A DNA stretch of 64,000 nt from positions 1 to 64,000 of the forward strand of contig NZ_CANMZW010000002.1 in the NCBI RefSeq assembly GCF_947502445.1. The letters are read 5' to 3'. The notes under the pieces are model-generated. The model ran no database searches. It was not told the origin of the DNA and saw only the letters and a program-made list of their open reading frames with translations. Source of the stretch: an uncultured Brevibacillus sp. GTDB taxonomy: Bacteria > Bacillota > Bacilli > Brevibacillales > Brevibacillaceae. Shown here piece by piece: positions 28,024 to 37,137 of the stretch. Positions within the stretch are counted from its first letter, which is position 1. Every line of letters begins with the position of its first letter. The position numbers and the translations under genes were made by a program.

Positions 28024-30878
28024 GTACCGTCATGACACTCGTTCTAACCGGAGAGCTCCTGGCAGACGGACGTTTCCTGATTGCCGGGACAGGTAAACAT
28101 GGGGAACGGATTGATCCCGAGCATTTGGCGGGAGCCTTGTTCGCCTGGGATGAGAGCTCGTACTATGGAACTTTCTTGGAAACATCCGAGCACGGCCTCC
28201 TCCTACGTCCTTCTGAAGCCCTCTCTTTTTTCACAAGTCCGCCTTGGCTGGCGCATCGAACCTATACGTGGGACCATGCGTTTTCTACGTTTCGTGATAC
28301 CGCAATTCTCATTTTGCGTGCGCTTAGTGATGGGGCTATTGTCCCTGACTTTTCCAGCTGGAAGGAAGGTCGCTTGGGCTGGAAAATCGCCTGTGCACCG
28401 GAGGAAGCCTCTATTCTCGGAGATCGCTGGCTTTCTCTCGCCTTGGAGGAAACGATTGCGGATACAGGAGCGGTGGGTCGCGCCTGGGATCAATTGGTCA
28501 CGCAATTCCCAGCCCTCACTGTCATGGGCGCAGACTTATCCCCGCACCAGCAGGAGAGTGAATGGCTGCAATCTATCGGCTGGCTGCCTGACCTGACTCC
28601 GTTTCGCACATGTTTGCAAATCGTGGAAGCGGAGGGCACCTCGGATGATTGGTCCCTGCATGTCTATTTGCAGGATCGGGCACAGCCTGATCGACTCTTT
28701 TTGCTTGAGCCTGACGGGCTACATGCAGAAGGTTTTTCCTTTGCAGAAATTCCAGACGCATGGCGGGAGCATTGGAGCCGTTTCCTCACTGACATGCAGA
28801 AGTGCTTGGAGATCCTGCCCTGGCTGCACACAGGCCGCAAGAGTAATTATCCTTTTGTTACGCACCTCTCCAACGAGCAGGCTTGGACGTTTTTGACATC
28901 AAGCAGTCTGCAGCTCGTACAGGCAGGCATCCATGTCTTTTTACCGGCATGGTGGGAGCAGGTCCGCAGAGTCAAGCCAAAATTGAAAGCAAAGGTCACA
29001 TCTTCTGTCGGTTCTGCTAGGCAGTCTTTTTTAGGGATTTCCCAAGTAATGGATTTTGAGTGGAAGCTCGCCCTAGGTCCTGTAGAACTGAGTGAAGAAG
29101 AATTTGAACAACTGATTAAACAAAAGCAACGTCTGTTGAAAATCAGAGGACACTGGGTCCAATTGACGCCAGACTTGTTCTTGCAAATGCAAGAAGCTCT
29201 GAAAAAGAACAAGGGAAAAAACGGCTTAACCTTGCGTGATGTCATGAAAATGCATCTGACAGCTCCGATAGAGGTAGAAGAGACGGGGGAAGACGATCTC
29301 GATACGTCCTACTCGCTTGCTGTTGAAGTAGAATTAAATCAACACCTGCGCGAGCTCATGCGCCAGCTGCAGGAAACCAAGCACATTCCGTTTTTTCCGC
29401 AGCCTGCTAGCTTCCACGGTACACTACGTAAATACCAGCTGGAAGGCAGCTCCTGGCTGCTCTTTCTGCGCAGATTTGGTCTTGGTGCTTGTTTGGCAGA
29501 TGACATGGGACTCGGAAAAACCGTCCAGTTTATTACGTATCTGCTTGAGTTGAAACAAAACGGTGTCTCCGAAGCCCCTTCCCTGCTGATTTGTCCGACC
29601 TCGGTAATCGGAAACTGGCAAAAAGAGCTGGAGCGGTTTGCCCCATCCCTGAACGTCTTTATTCACTATGGAAACGGTCGCAAGAAAAAAGAAGACTTTC
29701 TACCTGCCATACAATCAGCAGATTTGGTCATTACTTCTTATGCCCTCTCCCATCTGGATGAGACGGAGCTTTCTTCGATTACATGGAATACCATTTGTCT
29801 CGACGAAGCGCAGAATATCAAGAATGCTTACACGAAGCAGGCCTCTGCCGTCAGAGATCTGCGTGCCTGGCACCGGATTGCACTGACAGGAACACCGATC
29901 GAAAATCGATTGAGCGAGCTGTGGTCCATCTTTGATTTCCTGAATCCGGGCTACCTCGGCAGTCTCGGTGACTTTTCCCATCGCTTTGTGCAGCCGATCG
30001 AACGAGATCAGGATCAGACCTTGATTACACAAGTGCAGCGCTTAATACAACCGTTTTTGCTGCGCCGTGTGAAGACCGACCCAAGCATCCAGTTAGATTT
30101 GCCAGAGAAAAGTGAAGGAAAGGAATACGTCCCTCTCACTGCTGAACAAGGCGCCCTGTATGAAACCGCGATTCAGGATATGTTTGACCGCATGGCAAAT
30201 GCTTCTCCGATGGAAAGACGTGGTCTTATCCTCACGACTCTGACTCGTTTGAAGCAATTGTGCGATCACCCTGCACTAATCCTCAATGAAATTACGACCA
30301 ATGATGAAGCTGTTCGTTCGCACAAGCTGGAACGTCTCCTCGAGCTGGTAGGAGACATCCGGCAAAAGGGAGAACGCTGCCTGATCTTTACTCAGTACAT
30401 CGAAATGGGCAATCTGCTCCAGCGTGTACTCACTCGCGAGGGACATGGACCTGTGCTGTTTCTGAATGGCTCCACCAAAAAAGAAAAACGCGATGAGATG
30501 ATTGCACGATTCCAAAACCCTGAGCTGCCTGATCATGAGCGTGGGACAGTTTTTATCCTGTCCTTGCGTGCGGGCGGTACGGGACTGAATCTGACAGAAG
30601 CGAATCACGTCATTCACTTGGATCGTTGGTGGAACCCTGCTGTAGAAAATCAGGCAACTGACCGTGCCCATCGAATCGGACAACAGCGCAATGTCCATGT
30701 ATACAAATTTATTTCGCTTGGGACCATCGAGGAACGAATCGATGAGATGATGGAAAGAAAGCTGTCGTTAAGCCAACAAATTGTCGGTACCGGAGAAGCG
30801 TGGATCACCGAGCTCTCTACAGCGGAGCTTCGAGAGTTGTTCACACTGCGACACGATTGGTTGGACAAGAAAGGATAG
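28020..30878 (+). CDS. SNF2-family helicase with bacterial SNF2-associated N-terminus (YwqA-like)
   Basis: 952-residue SWI2/SNF2 ATPase. The N-terminal 450 residues correspond to the bacterial SNF2-associated region. The motor follows: Walker A DDMGLGKTVQ near residue 497, DEAQNIKN (DEAQ box), the SALTGTPIENR-type motif III (seen as IALTGTPIENRLSELWS) and C-terminal motifs LSLRAGGTGLNLT and DRAHRIGQQRNV. Such proteins translocate on double-stranded DNA and remodel complexes such as stalled RNA polymerase (RapA) rather than unwind DNA. Coupled to the SWIM gene upstream, and followed 9 nt later by a small ORF. Confidence 0.92.
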   Translation: MSTVMTLVLTGELLADGRFLIAGTGKHGERIDPEHLAGALFAWDESSYYGTFLETSEHGLLLRPSEALSFFTSPPWLAHRTYTWDHAFSTFRDTAILILRALSDGAIVPDFSSWKEGRLGWKIACAPEEASILGDRWLSLALEETIADTGAVGRAWDQLVTQFPALTVMGADLSPHQQESEWLQSIGWLPDLTPFRTCLQIVEAEGTSDDWSLHVYLQDRAQPDRLFLLEPDGLHAEGFSFAEIPDAWREHWSRFLTDMQKCLEILPWLHTGRKSNYPFVTHLSNEQAWTFLTSSSLQLVQAGIHVFLPAWWEQVRRVKPKLKAKVTSSVGSARQSFLGISQVMDFEWKLALGPVELSEEEFEQLIKQKQRLLKIRGHWVQLTPDLFLQMQEALKKNKGKNGLTLRDVMKMHLTAPIEVEETGEDDLDTSYSLAVEVELNQHLRELMRQLQETKHIPFFPQPASFHGTLRKYQLEGSSWLLFLRRFGLGACLADDMGLGKTVQFITYLLELKQNGVSEAPSLLICPTSVIGNWQKELERFAPSLNVFIHYGNGRKKKEDFLPAIQSADLVITSYALSHLDETELSSITWNTICLDEAQNIKNAYTKQASAVRDLRAWHRIALTGTPIENRLSELWSIFDFLNPGYLGSLGDFSHRFVQPIERDQDQTLITQVQRLIQPFLLRRVKTDPSIQLDLPEKSEGKEYVPLTAEQGALYETAIQDMFDRMANASPMERRGLILTTLTRLKQLCDHPALILNEITTNDEAVRSHKLERLLELVGDIRQKGERCLIFTQYIEMGNLLQRVLTREGHGPVLFLNGSTKKEKRDEMIARFQNPELPDHERGTVFILSLRAGGTGLNLTEANHVIHLDRWWNPAVENQATDRAHRIGQQRNVHVYKFISLGTIEERIDEMMERKLSLSQQIVGTGEAWITELSTAELRELFTLRHDWLDKKG

Positions 30879-30887
30879 ATGTGACAC

Positions 30888-31031
30888 ATGCAAGCTCCAG
30901 AAGAGAAATCCGTTGATTCTGCAGGAAAGCCCGGTAAACAGGAACAGCCACCTGAGCTGCCAGCAGCTTGGCGCCATTTTTTGGAGGTAGTCTCCCGTCA
31001 CTATAGCGCGGGGAAAAAGCAGAGCGAATAA
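30888..31031 (+). CDS. Small ORF (47 residues) at the end of the SWIM/SNF2 operon
   Basis: ORF of 47 codons starting 9 nt after the SNF2 stop, with AAGGAT about 12 nt upstream of ATG. The product is hydrophilic, opening MQAPEEKSVDSAGK, with an ordered-looking C-terminal helix (PPELPAAWRHFLEVVSRHY) and a basic tail. It ends 24 nt before the operon terminator. Position and codon pattern support it as a real gene, but the ribosome site is modest and I know no homologue. A small partner of the SWIM/SNF2 pair is one possibility. Confidence 0.55.
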   Translation: MQAPEEKSVDSAGKPGKQEQPPELPAAWRHFLEVVSRHYSAGKKQSE

Positions 31032-31055
31032 AGAATAATGGAAACCACAAAGCAA

Positions 31056-31094
31056 AAGGTCCGACGATTTTTCTTTCATCGGACCTTCTTTTTT
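31056..31094. terminator. Terminator after the SWIM/SNF2 operon
   Basis: AAGGTCCGA / TCGGACCTT stem (9 bp) with a 14-nt loop followed by TCTTTTTT on the plus strand; A-rich flank gives a partial T run on the other strand, so it may also serve upstream transcription from either side. Confidence 0.85.
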
Positions 31095-31108
31095 ATGGAA
31101 ATGAAAGC

Positions 31109-33412
31109 TCACTCGCTTCCATAGATGATTTTTGTTCCTTCATGCGTAGGTGTCGATAACGGATGTTTGATCGGAATATATACCTCTACTGTCGTTCCCT
31201 TATTCGGCTCACTACAAAAATGAATAACACCAGCATGATTCTCAATAATTTTATAACTGATCATAAGGCCTAGGCCGGTTCCTTTTTCTTTGGTACTATA
31301 AAACGGTTCACCTATACGCTTTAATCTGTCTTCGCTCATACCGCAGCCTGTGTCCACGATCCGAATCATCACTTTGTCATCTCCCTCCGGTCTAACCAGG
31401 ATCTGGATGATTCCTCCTTCTGGCATGGACTCAATTGCATTCGACAGTAAATGACTCATCACTTGCTTAATTTGACCGGGATCGCACCACATGCGCTGCT
31501 CCTCTGCTATCCAAAAAATGAGCTCCAGCTTATGCTTGTCAGCCTCAGTCTGGATGCAGGACGCAATGCTTTGAATCATATTCCGTACATTTGTCAGCTC
31601 ATAATAATTGGAATGCTGCTGTGTGAGAAACACAAATTCTCGCAAAATGCTCTCCAGCTGTTGAAATTCCTGAAGCATGATATCGAAATATTCTTTTTTT
31701 CCTTGATCTCGACGGAGTAACTGGACAAACCCTTTTATCGAGGTGACAGGATTGCGAATTTCATGCGCTACCCCTGCTGCAAGCTGACCGACAACAGACA
31801 GCTTCTCCATTTTTCTTATAAACTCCTCCGCCTGCAATTGTGTCGTGACATTACGGATCACAAAAATAATTTGTCCTCTTTCCTGACAATCACTGAGTAC
31901 TGGCGTTCCTTTTGCTTCCAGTATTGTTCTTTTGCCATTTAGTTGCCCCCATGAAAACGTGATAAGCTTGGGAAGCTGTGTTTCCATAATTTCCAGCAAG
32001 GTCGCCAGTACTCGATTGCCTTCTTCTTTTGACAAAAAGGATACAATCGGTTGATGCATGAGCTCCTCGGGTGTGACCTCCAGGACCTCATTCACAGATG
32101 GCGACACGTAGGTCATGGAAAAATGACGATCCAAAATGACGATCACATCTGACATATTTTCAGCAATCAGTCTGAACTTCGCTTCACTGATGCGTTTTTC
32201 TTCCTCCGCCGTCTTCAGCTCGGTGATGTCCACACATGACGCAATCACTTCTTTAACAATCCCTTGATGAAAAATGGGTCGCAGAGCTGCCAAATAATAA
32301 ACGCCATTGACAAAGCCTTCGTAGTTCACATTTTCTTCCCCGGCCCATGCACGTTCATAATAACTTTCTTTTCTGACAGCTTCGGTCGCAGGTAATATTT
32401 CGATCAATGGTTTTCCTACCACTTGTTCAGGTGTTAAACCAATCCGGTAGAGCAGCTCTCCCTGACACAAGGTATGTATAAACTTGCCATTTTTCCTGCG
32501 AAAAGAAAAGGTCATTCCTTGCTGATTACGCAAGGTTTCAAATAGGTCCTCGTGCTGCGGAGGTGCTGCTCGCTCACGGATATGCTCTTCAAATACCTGT
32601 CCCACACTCCGACAGGTGGCGTTATTTTCTGTACGTGTCCACTGCTCAAGCACCAGCTCAGGAGACATAGCTTCACGGAAGTAATGTCCCTGCGCCGAAT
32701 CACAAGCAACCTCGTGCAGAAAGGCTAACTGCTCAGCTGTATCCACGCCATCTGCTGTTACTTGCACCTGAAGATTTCTGCCAATACCTATGATCATTTT
32801 GACGACCGTTTCATATGCGCGGTTCATCGTGCTTTGTTGAACGAAGGTCCGATCTATCCTCAAGCGATTGACCGGATATCGGCTCAATTGTGTAAGACTG
32901 CTGTAGCCCAGACCAAACTCGTCCAAGCAAATTTGTACACCAATTTTTTTTAGCTGTATCAAAATGTCGAGGCTTCGCTCCGCTTCCAGCACGACTGCCT
33001 CAGGAATCAGTAGTTCCAAAAAATGGGGAGAGAGCCCTGTTTTCAGGATGGTCTGCTCGACTGCTTTGACGAAGCCCGCATCATAAAATGATCCAGCGGA
33101 TATACGAACGGCTACAACAAACGGTGATAATCCCGCATCATGCCACAATTTGTTTTGTTTGCAAGCGGTCTGTAGGGCCCATTGTTCCGTAGCGACAACT
33201 TCGCTTTGCTCAAGTAGCGAGCCGCCAATCACAGATTTATTTTTCTGAATATTTCGAACAAAAAGAAGCTCTGCACCGATCCACTTACCCGATTTCAAAT
33301 CAACAAGCGGTAAATAGCGCAGATTGTATTCTTCGCCATCAAGTGGTTGAGGGAGATTTTTCTCCCCATCATCTGGCTCTGCAATGTCCTCATTATGCTC
33401 CCACTTTTGCAA
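31109..33412 (-). CDS. Sensor histidine kinase with degenerate EAL domain and two PAS domains
   Basis: 767 residues, no membrane segments. Order: EAL-like domain (about 30-260), PAS (about 300-410), PAS (about 415-530), HisKA with phospho-acceptor His in VAHEIRNP (about 549) and HATPase with N box LLSNAIESMPEGG, G1 DTGCGMSE and G2 GTGLGLMIS. The EAL part keeps GAELLF, GLGYSS and QGHYF. It has changed other c-di-GMP phosphodiesterase residues: the NxS motif is RIS, EITE is LLIPE, DDFG is DEFG, the catalytic Lys in KIDR is Arg and the EGVE Glu is Asp. It is therefore probably a c-di-GMP sensor or pseudo-enzyme. The kinase half resembles sporulation kinases (KinA/KinE type). Start TTG follows GAGGAAG. 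No response regulator is adjacent. Confidence 0.85.
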   Translation of the reverse strand: MQKWEHNEDIAEPDDGEKNLPQPLDGEEYNLRYLPLVDLKSGKWIGAELLFVRNIQKNKSVIGGSLLEQSEVVATEQWALQTACKQNKLWHDAGLSPFVVAVRISAGSFYDAGFVKAVEQTILKTGLSPHFLELLIPEAVVLEAERSLDILIQLKKIGVQICLDEFGLGYSSLTQLSRYPVNRLRIDRTFVQQSTMNRAYETVVKMIIGIGRNLQVQVTADGVDTAEQLAFLHEVACDSAQGHYFREAMSPELVLEQWTRTENNATCRSVGQVFEEHIRERAAPPQHEDLFETLRNQQGMTFSFRRKNGKFIHTLCQGELLYRIGLTPEQVVGKPLIEILPATEAVRKESYYERAWAGEENVNYEGFVNGVYYLAALRPIFHQGIVKEVIASCVDITELKTAEEEKRISEAKFRLIAENMSDVIVILDRHFSMTYVSPSVNEVLEVTPEELMHQPIVSFLSKEEGNRVLATLLEIMETQLPKLITFSWGQLNGKRTILEAKGTPVLSDCQERGQIIFVIRNVTTQLQAEEFIRKMEKLSVVGQLAAGVAHEIRNPVTSIKGFVQLLRRDQGKKEYFDIMLQEFQQLESILREFVFLTQQHSNYYELTNVRNMIQSIASCIQTEADKHKLELIFWIAEEQRMWCDPGQIKQVMSHLLSNAIESMPEGGIIQILVRPEGDDKVMIRIVDTGCGMSEDRLKRIGEPFYSTKEKGTGLGLMISYKIIENHAGVIHFCSEPNKGTTVEVYIPIKHPLSTPTHEGTKIIYGSE

Positions 33413-33504
33413 TACGCACCACTTCCTCTTGTCGTTTTTGCTCCATGCTGTTTTACTGATGCTTCTTGATCATGTAAACCTTTTCATCTCCATCCTTTCT
33501 TTAC

Positions 33505-33532
33505 ATTATAAAATAATTATACGCCATGTCTA
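33505..33532 (-). promoter_or_regulatory. Candidate sigma-A promoter for the EAL-PAS kinase
   Basis: On the minus strand TAGACA (33527-33532) and a perfect TATAAT (33505-33510) are 16 nt apart. The start codon is about 90 nt downstream. Confidence 0.55.
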
Positions 33533-33578
33533 GATGTGAAGTCAGATCCATGTCAGCTTTACCTCGCCCCATCATACA

Positions 33579-33611
33579 GAAAAAACCCAGCACTTTGTCT
33601 CAGCACTGGGT
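33579..33611 (-). terminator. Candidate terminator after the ABC exporter gene
   Basis: On the minus strand ACCCAG ... CTGGGT arms enclose a 15-nt loop, followed by TTTTTTC. It lies 57 nt beyond the ABC exporter stop. The stem is short but the T run is good. Confidence 0.5.
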
Positions 33612-33667
33612 CTTGCCTTTCACTGTTTTGCTATGCCTGTTTTCTCCGTTATGCCATCAAGCGTCGA

Positions 33668-35419
33668 TTAAGAGCCCGTATATACATTACGGGACTGATC
33701 CAGGTACGTTCCAAACTGCGCCTGATACAGTCTGCTATAAATCCCTTCTTGCTCTAGCAGCTCATCATGACTGCCTTGTTCCGTAATGCCTTGTTCCGTA
33801 ACAACAATGATTCGATCTGCATTTTTAATCGTGGCCAGACGGTGCGCGATAACAAGCGTCGTACGCCCTTTGGACAGCTCCACCAGAGATTGCTGAATCG
33901 CAGCTTCTGTTTCGGTATCAAGTGCTGACGTCGCCTCGTCGAGAATCAGGATCGGTGGATTTTTCAAAAACATCCGAGCAATAGCAAGACGTTGCTTTTG
34001 TCCCCCAGACAGCTTTACTCCCCGTTCTCCGATGATCGTTTCGAGACCTGCTGGCTGCGAGCGAATGAAATCCTCGAGTCTGGCGCGACGAGCCGCATCC
34101 CAGATTTCTTCATCAGATGCATTTTGCTTCCCATAGACGATGTTTTCGCGTATCGTGCCGGAAAATAGAAAAACGTCCTGCTGTACAATCCCGATCTGGC
34201 TGCGAAGTGAAGCCAATGTGATATTGCGTATATCTAAACCATCAATCGAAATGCTGCCTCCATCAATTTCGTAGAACCGTGGCAAGAGACTGCAAAGCGT
34301 AGTTTTACCCGCACCAGATGGACCAACAAATGCGATGGTTTCCCCAGCGCGGATGTTCAAATCGATTTTTTGCAGGACAGTCGATTCGCGATCATAGCTG
34401 AATGTAACATCCTTGTAGCGAATATCACCACGAAGCTGTTGAACTTCAATCGCATCAGGAGCGTCAGCAATATCCGGTTCTGTGTCCAAAATCTCAATAT
34501 AGCGTTTGAAGCCGGCAATACCTTTTGGATAGCTCTCGATAATGGCATTAATCTTTTCAAGTGGTCGGAAAAATACGTTTGTCAAAAGCAAAAAGGCTAC
34601 AAATTCCCCATAAGTCAACTCTCCTTGGATGACAAACCAGCTTCCGCAAATCAAAACAAACAAAGTAACCAAACGCATCATCATGTAACTGACCGAAGCA
34701 TTTTGAGCCATGATTTTGTAAGACAGAAGCTTAGTCAAGCGGAAACGCTGGTTATTTTCTGCGAAGCGGCCATTCTCGAATTTCTCGTTGGCAAATGCTT
34801 GAACCACGCGCATCCCGCCGACATTATCTTCCACACGCGCATTGAAATCAGCCATATCGCCGTATAGTCGATGGAAGGCAGCTGTCATTTTGCGATTAAA
34901 GAAGACTACGAAGAAAATCATAATCGGGATGACGAGGAATGTAAGAATCGCCATTTCTTCATTGATACTAAACATCAGCATGAAGGCCCCAATCAATGTC
35001 ATGATCGCAATAAACAAATCCTCAGGACCGTGGTGGGCAACCTCCCCGATTTCCATCAAGTCATTGGTCAGTCGCGATAGCAGATGCCCCGTTTTCGTAT
35101 TATCAAAAAAACGAAATGATAGCTTTTGAATATGGTCGTACAGCTTTTTGCGCATATCCGTTTCAATATTAATACCAAGCATATGACCCCAGTAGGTCAC
35201 GACATAGTTCATACCGGAATTGATCCCGTACAAAATGAGCAAGCCAATACAAGCCCAAACGATTAACTCCCAATCCTTGCTCGGAAGTAATTGATCGACA
35301 ACCATATTAACCGCGAGTGGAAATCCCAGCTCCAGCAGAGCTACGAAAATCGCACAGGAAAAATCTAGCACGAACAATCCTTTATATGGTCGATAATAGG
35401 AAAAAAATCTGCGAATCAT
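33668..35419 (-). CDS. ABC exporter, fused membrane and ATPase half-transporter (YwjA-like)
   Basis: 583-residue half-transporter that should work as a homodimer. The N-terminal ABC exporter domain has six helices (about residues 15-310) with the coupling segment RLTNDLMEIGEVAHHGPEDL. The ATPase has Walker A GPSGAGKTT near residue 370, signature LSGGQKQRLAIARM and Walker B ILILDEATSALD, then the switch His in VIAHRLATIKNADRI. ATG follows GGAG by 9 nt. A near-perfect Fur box sits 56 nt upstream. B. subtilis ywjA, a similar-sized ABC exporter, is to my knowledge in the Fur regulon, so an iron-linked export role is plausible. Substrate unknown. Confidence 0.85.
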   Translation of the reverse strand: MIRRFFSYYRPYKGLFVLDFSCAIFVALLELGFPLAVNMVVDQLLPSKDWELIVWACIGLLILYGINSGMNYVVTYWGHMLGINIETDMRKKLYDHIQKLSFRFFDNTKTGHLLSRLTNDLMEIGEVAHHGPEDLFIAIMTLIGAFMLMFSINEEMAILTFLVIPIMIFFVVFFNRKMTAAFHRLYGDMADFNARVEDNVGGMRVVQAFANEKFENGRFAENNQRFRLTKLLSYKIMAQNASVSYMMMRLVTLFVLICGSWFVIQGELTYGEFVAFLLLTNVFFRPLEKINAIIESYPKGIAGFKRYIEILDTEPDIADAPDAIEVQQLRGDIRYKDVTFSYDRESTVLQKIDLNIRAGETIAFVGPSGAGKTTLCSLLPRFYEIDGGSISIDGLDIRNITLASLRSQIGIVQQDVFLFSGTIRENIVYGKQNASDEEIWDAARRARLEDFIRSQPAGLETIIGERGVKLSGGQKQRLAIARMFLKNPPILILDEATSALDTETEAAIQQSLVELSKGRTTLVIAHRLATIKNADRIIVVTEQGITEQGSHDELLEQEGIYSRLYQAQFGTYLDQSRNVYTGS

Positions 35420-35474
35420 CTATCCAACTCCTCTCTTTTTCCGCGAAGCGTTTCTCTTGACGCCCCCTTTATAG

Positions 35475-35489
35475 TGATAATCATTGTCA
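35475..35489. promoter_or_regulatory. Fur box upstream of the ABC exporter gene
   Basis: TGATAATCATTGTCA matches the Bacillus 7-1-7 Fur consensus TGATAATNATTATCA at all but one position. It lies 56 nt before the ABC exporter start, where it would cover or adjoin the promoter. A PerR box (TTATAATNATTATAA) fits less well. Confidence 0.75.
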
Positions 35490-35635
35490 TTATATATGTA
35501 TTTCCTTACATTTTCGATCTTTTATTGGTATTTTTTTCACGATCAGGTGTTTTTGCTAGATTGCTGTGATAAACAAACAGATCCCAAAGCCCCTTTTTTC
35601 ATCAAGGTTCTAGGGGGAATCTCGTTGCATGGAAA

Positions 35636-35692
35636 AAAACCTGGTTCAAGCGCCTCCTCTTAGCAAAAGGAATGACGATCAAGCCAGGCTTT
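35636..35692 (-). terminator. Candidate terminator after the P1 peptidase gene
   Basis: On the minus strand CCTGGCTTGA and a partly complementary TTGAACCAGG arm enclose about 30 nt, followed by a run of seven T. It starts about 23 nt after the peptidase stop. Confidence 0.5.
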
Positions 35693-35714
35693 ATGGTGAG
35701 TAGTATCACGCTTT

Positions 35715-36896
35715 TTACTGCAAATCCTGATACGCCGGGACACCACCGGCACTTTTAGCAGCGAGAATCGCATTCACTACTGCTTCAGCAAGCACCTCGA
35801 CGCACAAGGTTCCCACCAGATTGACAGAAGCGTCTACCCCTCCGGTAGCAATCCCAAAAATCGTATCTCCATCACTCATTGTATGTACCGGGTGAATGGT
35901 TTTCGCCAGTCCATTATGGGCCATTTGGGCGACTTTATTCGCTTGTACCTTATTCAGATTGGCGTTGCTCGCTACTACCGCTATCGTCGTATTCGTTCCA
36001 GCAGGTACTGGAGGTGTGGTCGCATCAATCATCCAGGAGAGGCTGTCGCGAATTTTGCCATCCTCTCCCCGTGCTCCAGCAAGTATTTCGCCAGTAGTAG
36101 GAAGACGCACCTCACCAACTGCATTAACAGCTACGATAGCTCCAACGACCAGACCATTTGGCAAACGGCGAGAAGCCGAACCTAATCCGCCCTTCATCGC
36201 CCTTTTCATCCCTGCCATTTTTCCCACGGTTGCCCCTGTCCCTGCACCGAAGTTCCCCTGTTGAACAGGCTCTTTGCTCGCGATTTTTGCTGCTTCATAT
36301 CCCATTTTTTGATCCGGACGAACCTTTGCGCTTCCGAGCGATAAATCGAAGATAACCGCAGCCGGTATAATCGGCACGACACCTACCCCGACGTTGTAAC
36401 CGAGTCCTTGTTCTTCCATATACCGCATGACACCACTCGCTGCGTCCAAGCCGTAAGCACTGCCACCCGTCAGTACGACGGCATTTACTTCCTGTACTTG
36501 GTTAATCGGGTTTAACAGGTCCGTTTCACGCGTGCCAGGAGCCGAACCTCGCACATCCACCCCACATGCAGATCCTTTTTCCAGCACGATGACTGTGCAG
36601 CCTGTTAATGCTTTATCGTCTTGTACTTGTCCTACCTTGACACCAGGTACATCTACGATCGTCCCGCTCGCCATGACAGGCTTCCCAGAAGCTAAAACGC
36701 CCAAAGTGCCGTCTTTGACCTCACTCTTTTCCTCTGCCAATGCGGAACCAAGCGTAAGTAAGGAGCCAGGAACTGCAGCAGCCAATCCAAGCATCGCCGT
36801 CTTCTTTAAAAATTTTCGTCGCGAAACACTTTGGTTTCCTTGCTCAGTCAAAACCTCTTGTGCACCCGTTTCTTCTTGCTTCCAGTCATTGGCCAT
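35715..36896 (-). CDS. Tat-exported P1 family peptidase (DmpA/BapA-like aminopeptidase)
   Basis: Secreted self-processing N-terminal-nucleophile hydrolase, about 393 residues. The twin-arginine signal is explicit: SRRKFLKK followed by a hydrophobic stretch AMLGLAAAVPGSLLTLGSALA. The P1/S58 core shows DVPGVKVGQV, VVLTGGSAYGLDAASG, NFGAGTGATVGK and NGLVVGAIVAVNAVGEV. The expected autocleavage site is before the Thr in NTTIAVVASNA, so the nucleophile is probably Thr instead of the Ser of DmpA. Such enzymes release N-terminal D- or beta-amino acids or act on small amides. ATG 36896 follows AAGGTGGG by 7 nt. Single gene. Confidence 0.85.
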   Translation of the reverse strand: MANDWKQEETGAQEVLTEQGNQSVSRRKFLKKTAMLGLAAAVPGSLLTLGSALAEEKSEVKDGTLGVLASGKPVMASGTIVDVPGVKVGQVQDDKALTGCTVIVLEKGSACGVDVRGSAPGTRETDLLNPINQVQEVNAVVLTGGSAYGLDAASGVMRYMEEQGLGYNVGVGVVPIIPAAVIFDLSLGSAKVRPDQKMGYEAAKIASKEPVQQGNFGAGTGATVGKMAGMKRAMKGGLGSASRRLPNGLVVGAIVAVNAVGEVRLPTTGEILAGARGEDGKIRDSLSWMIDATTPPVPAGTNTTIAVVASNANLNKVQANKVAQMAHNGLAKTIHPVHTMSDGDTIFGIATGGVDASVNLVGTLCVEVLAEAVVNAILAAKSAGGVPAYQDLQ

Positions 36897-37137
36897 TGTC
36901 GAACCCACCTTTTTACAAGAATATAATGGATGTCTATTATTCCGAAATTTCTGTCTGCTTATATCATAAACCGATATTAAAAGTTGCTCAATCCTTCCTT
37001 GTACTCACTCCCAGTTACAACTGCAAAAAAGTCTGGTGTTCTATCAGCATCTTCTTTATAATAATAATCTGTGAAAAACGGCCCCGACTTTTCTGAAAGG
37101 GGAAAGTCACTATACAACATAGAAACGAGGTACAGAA

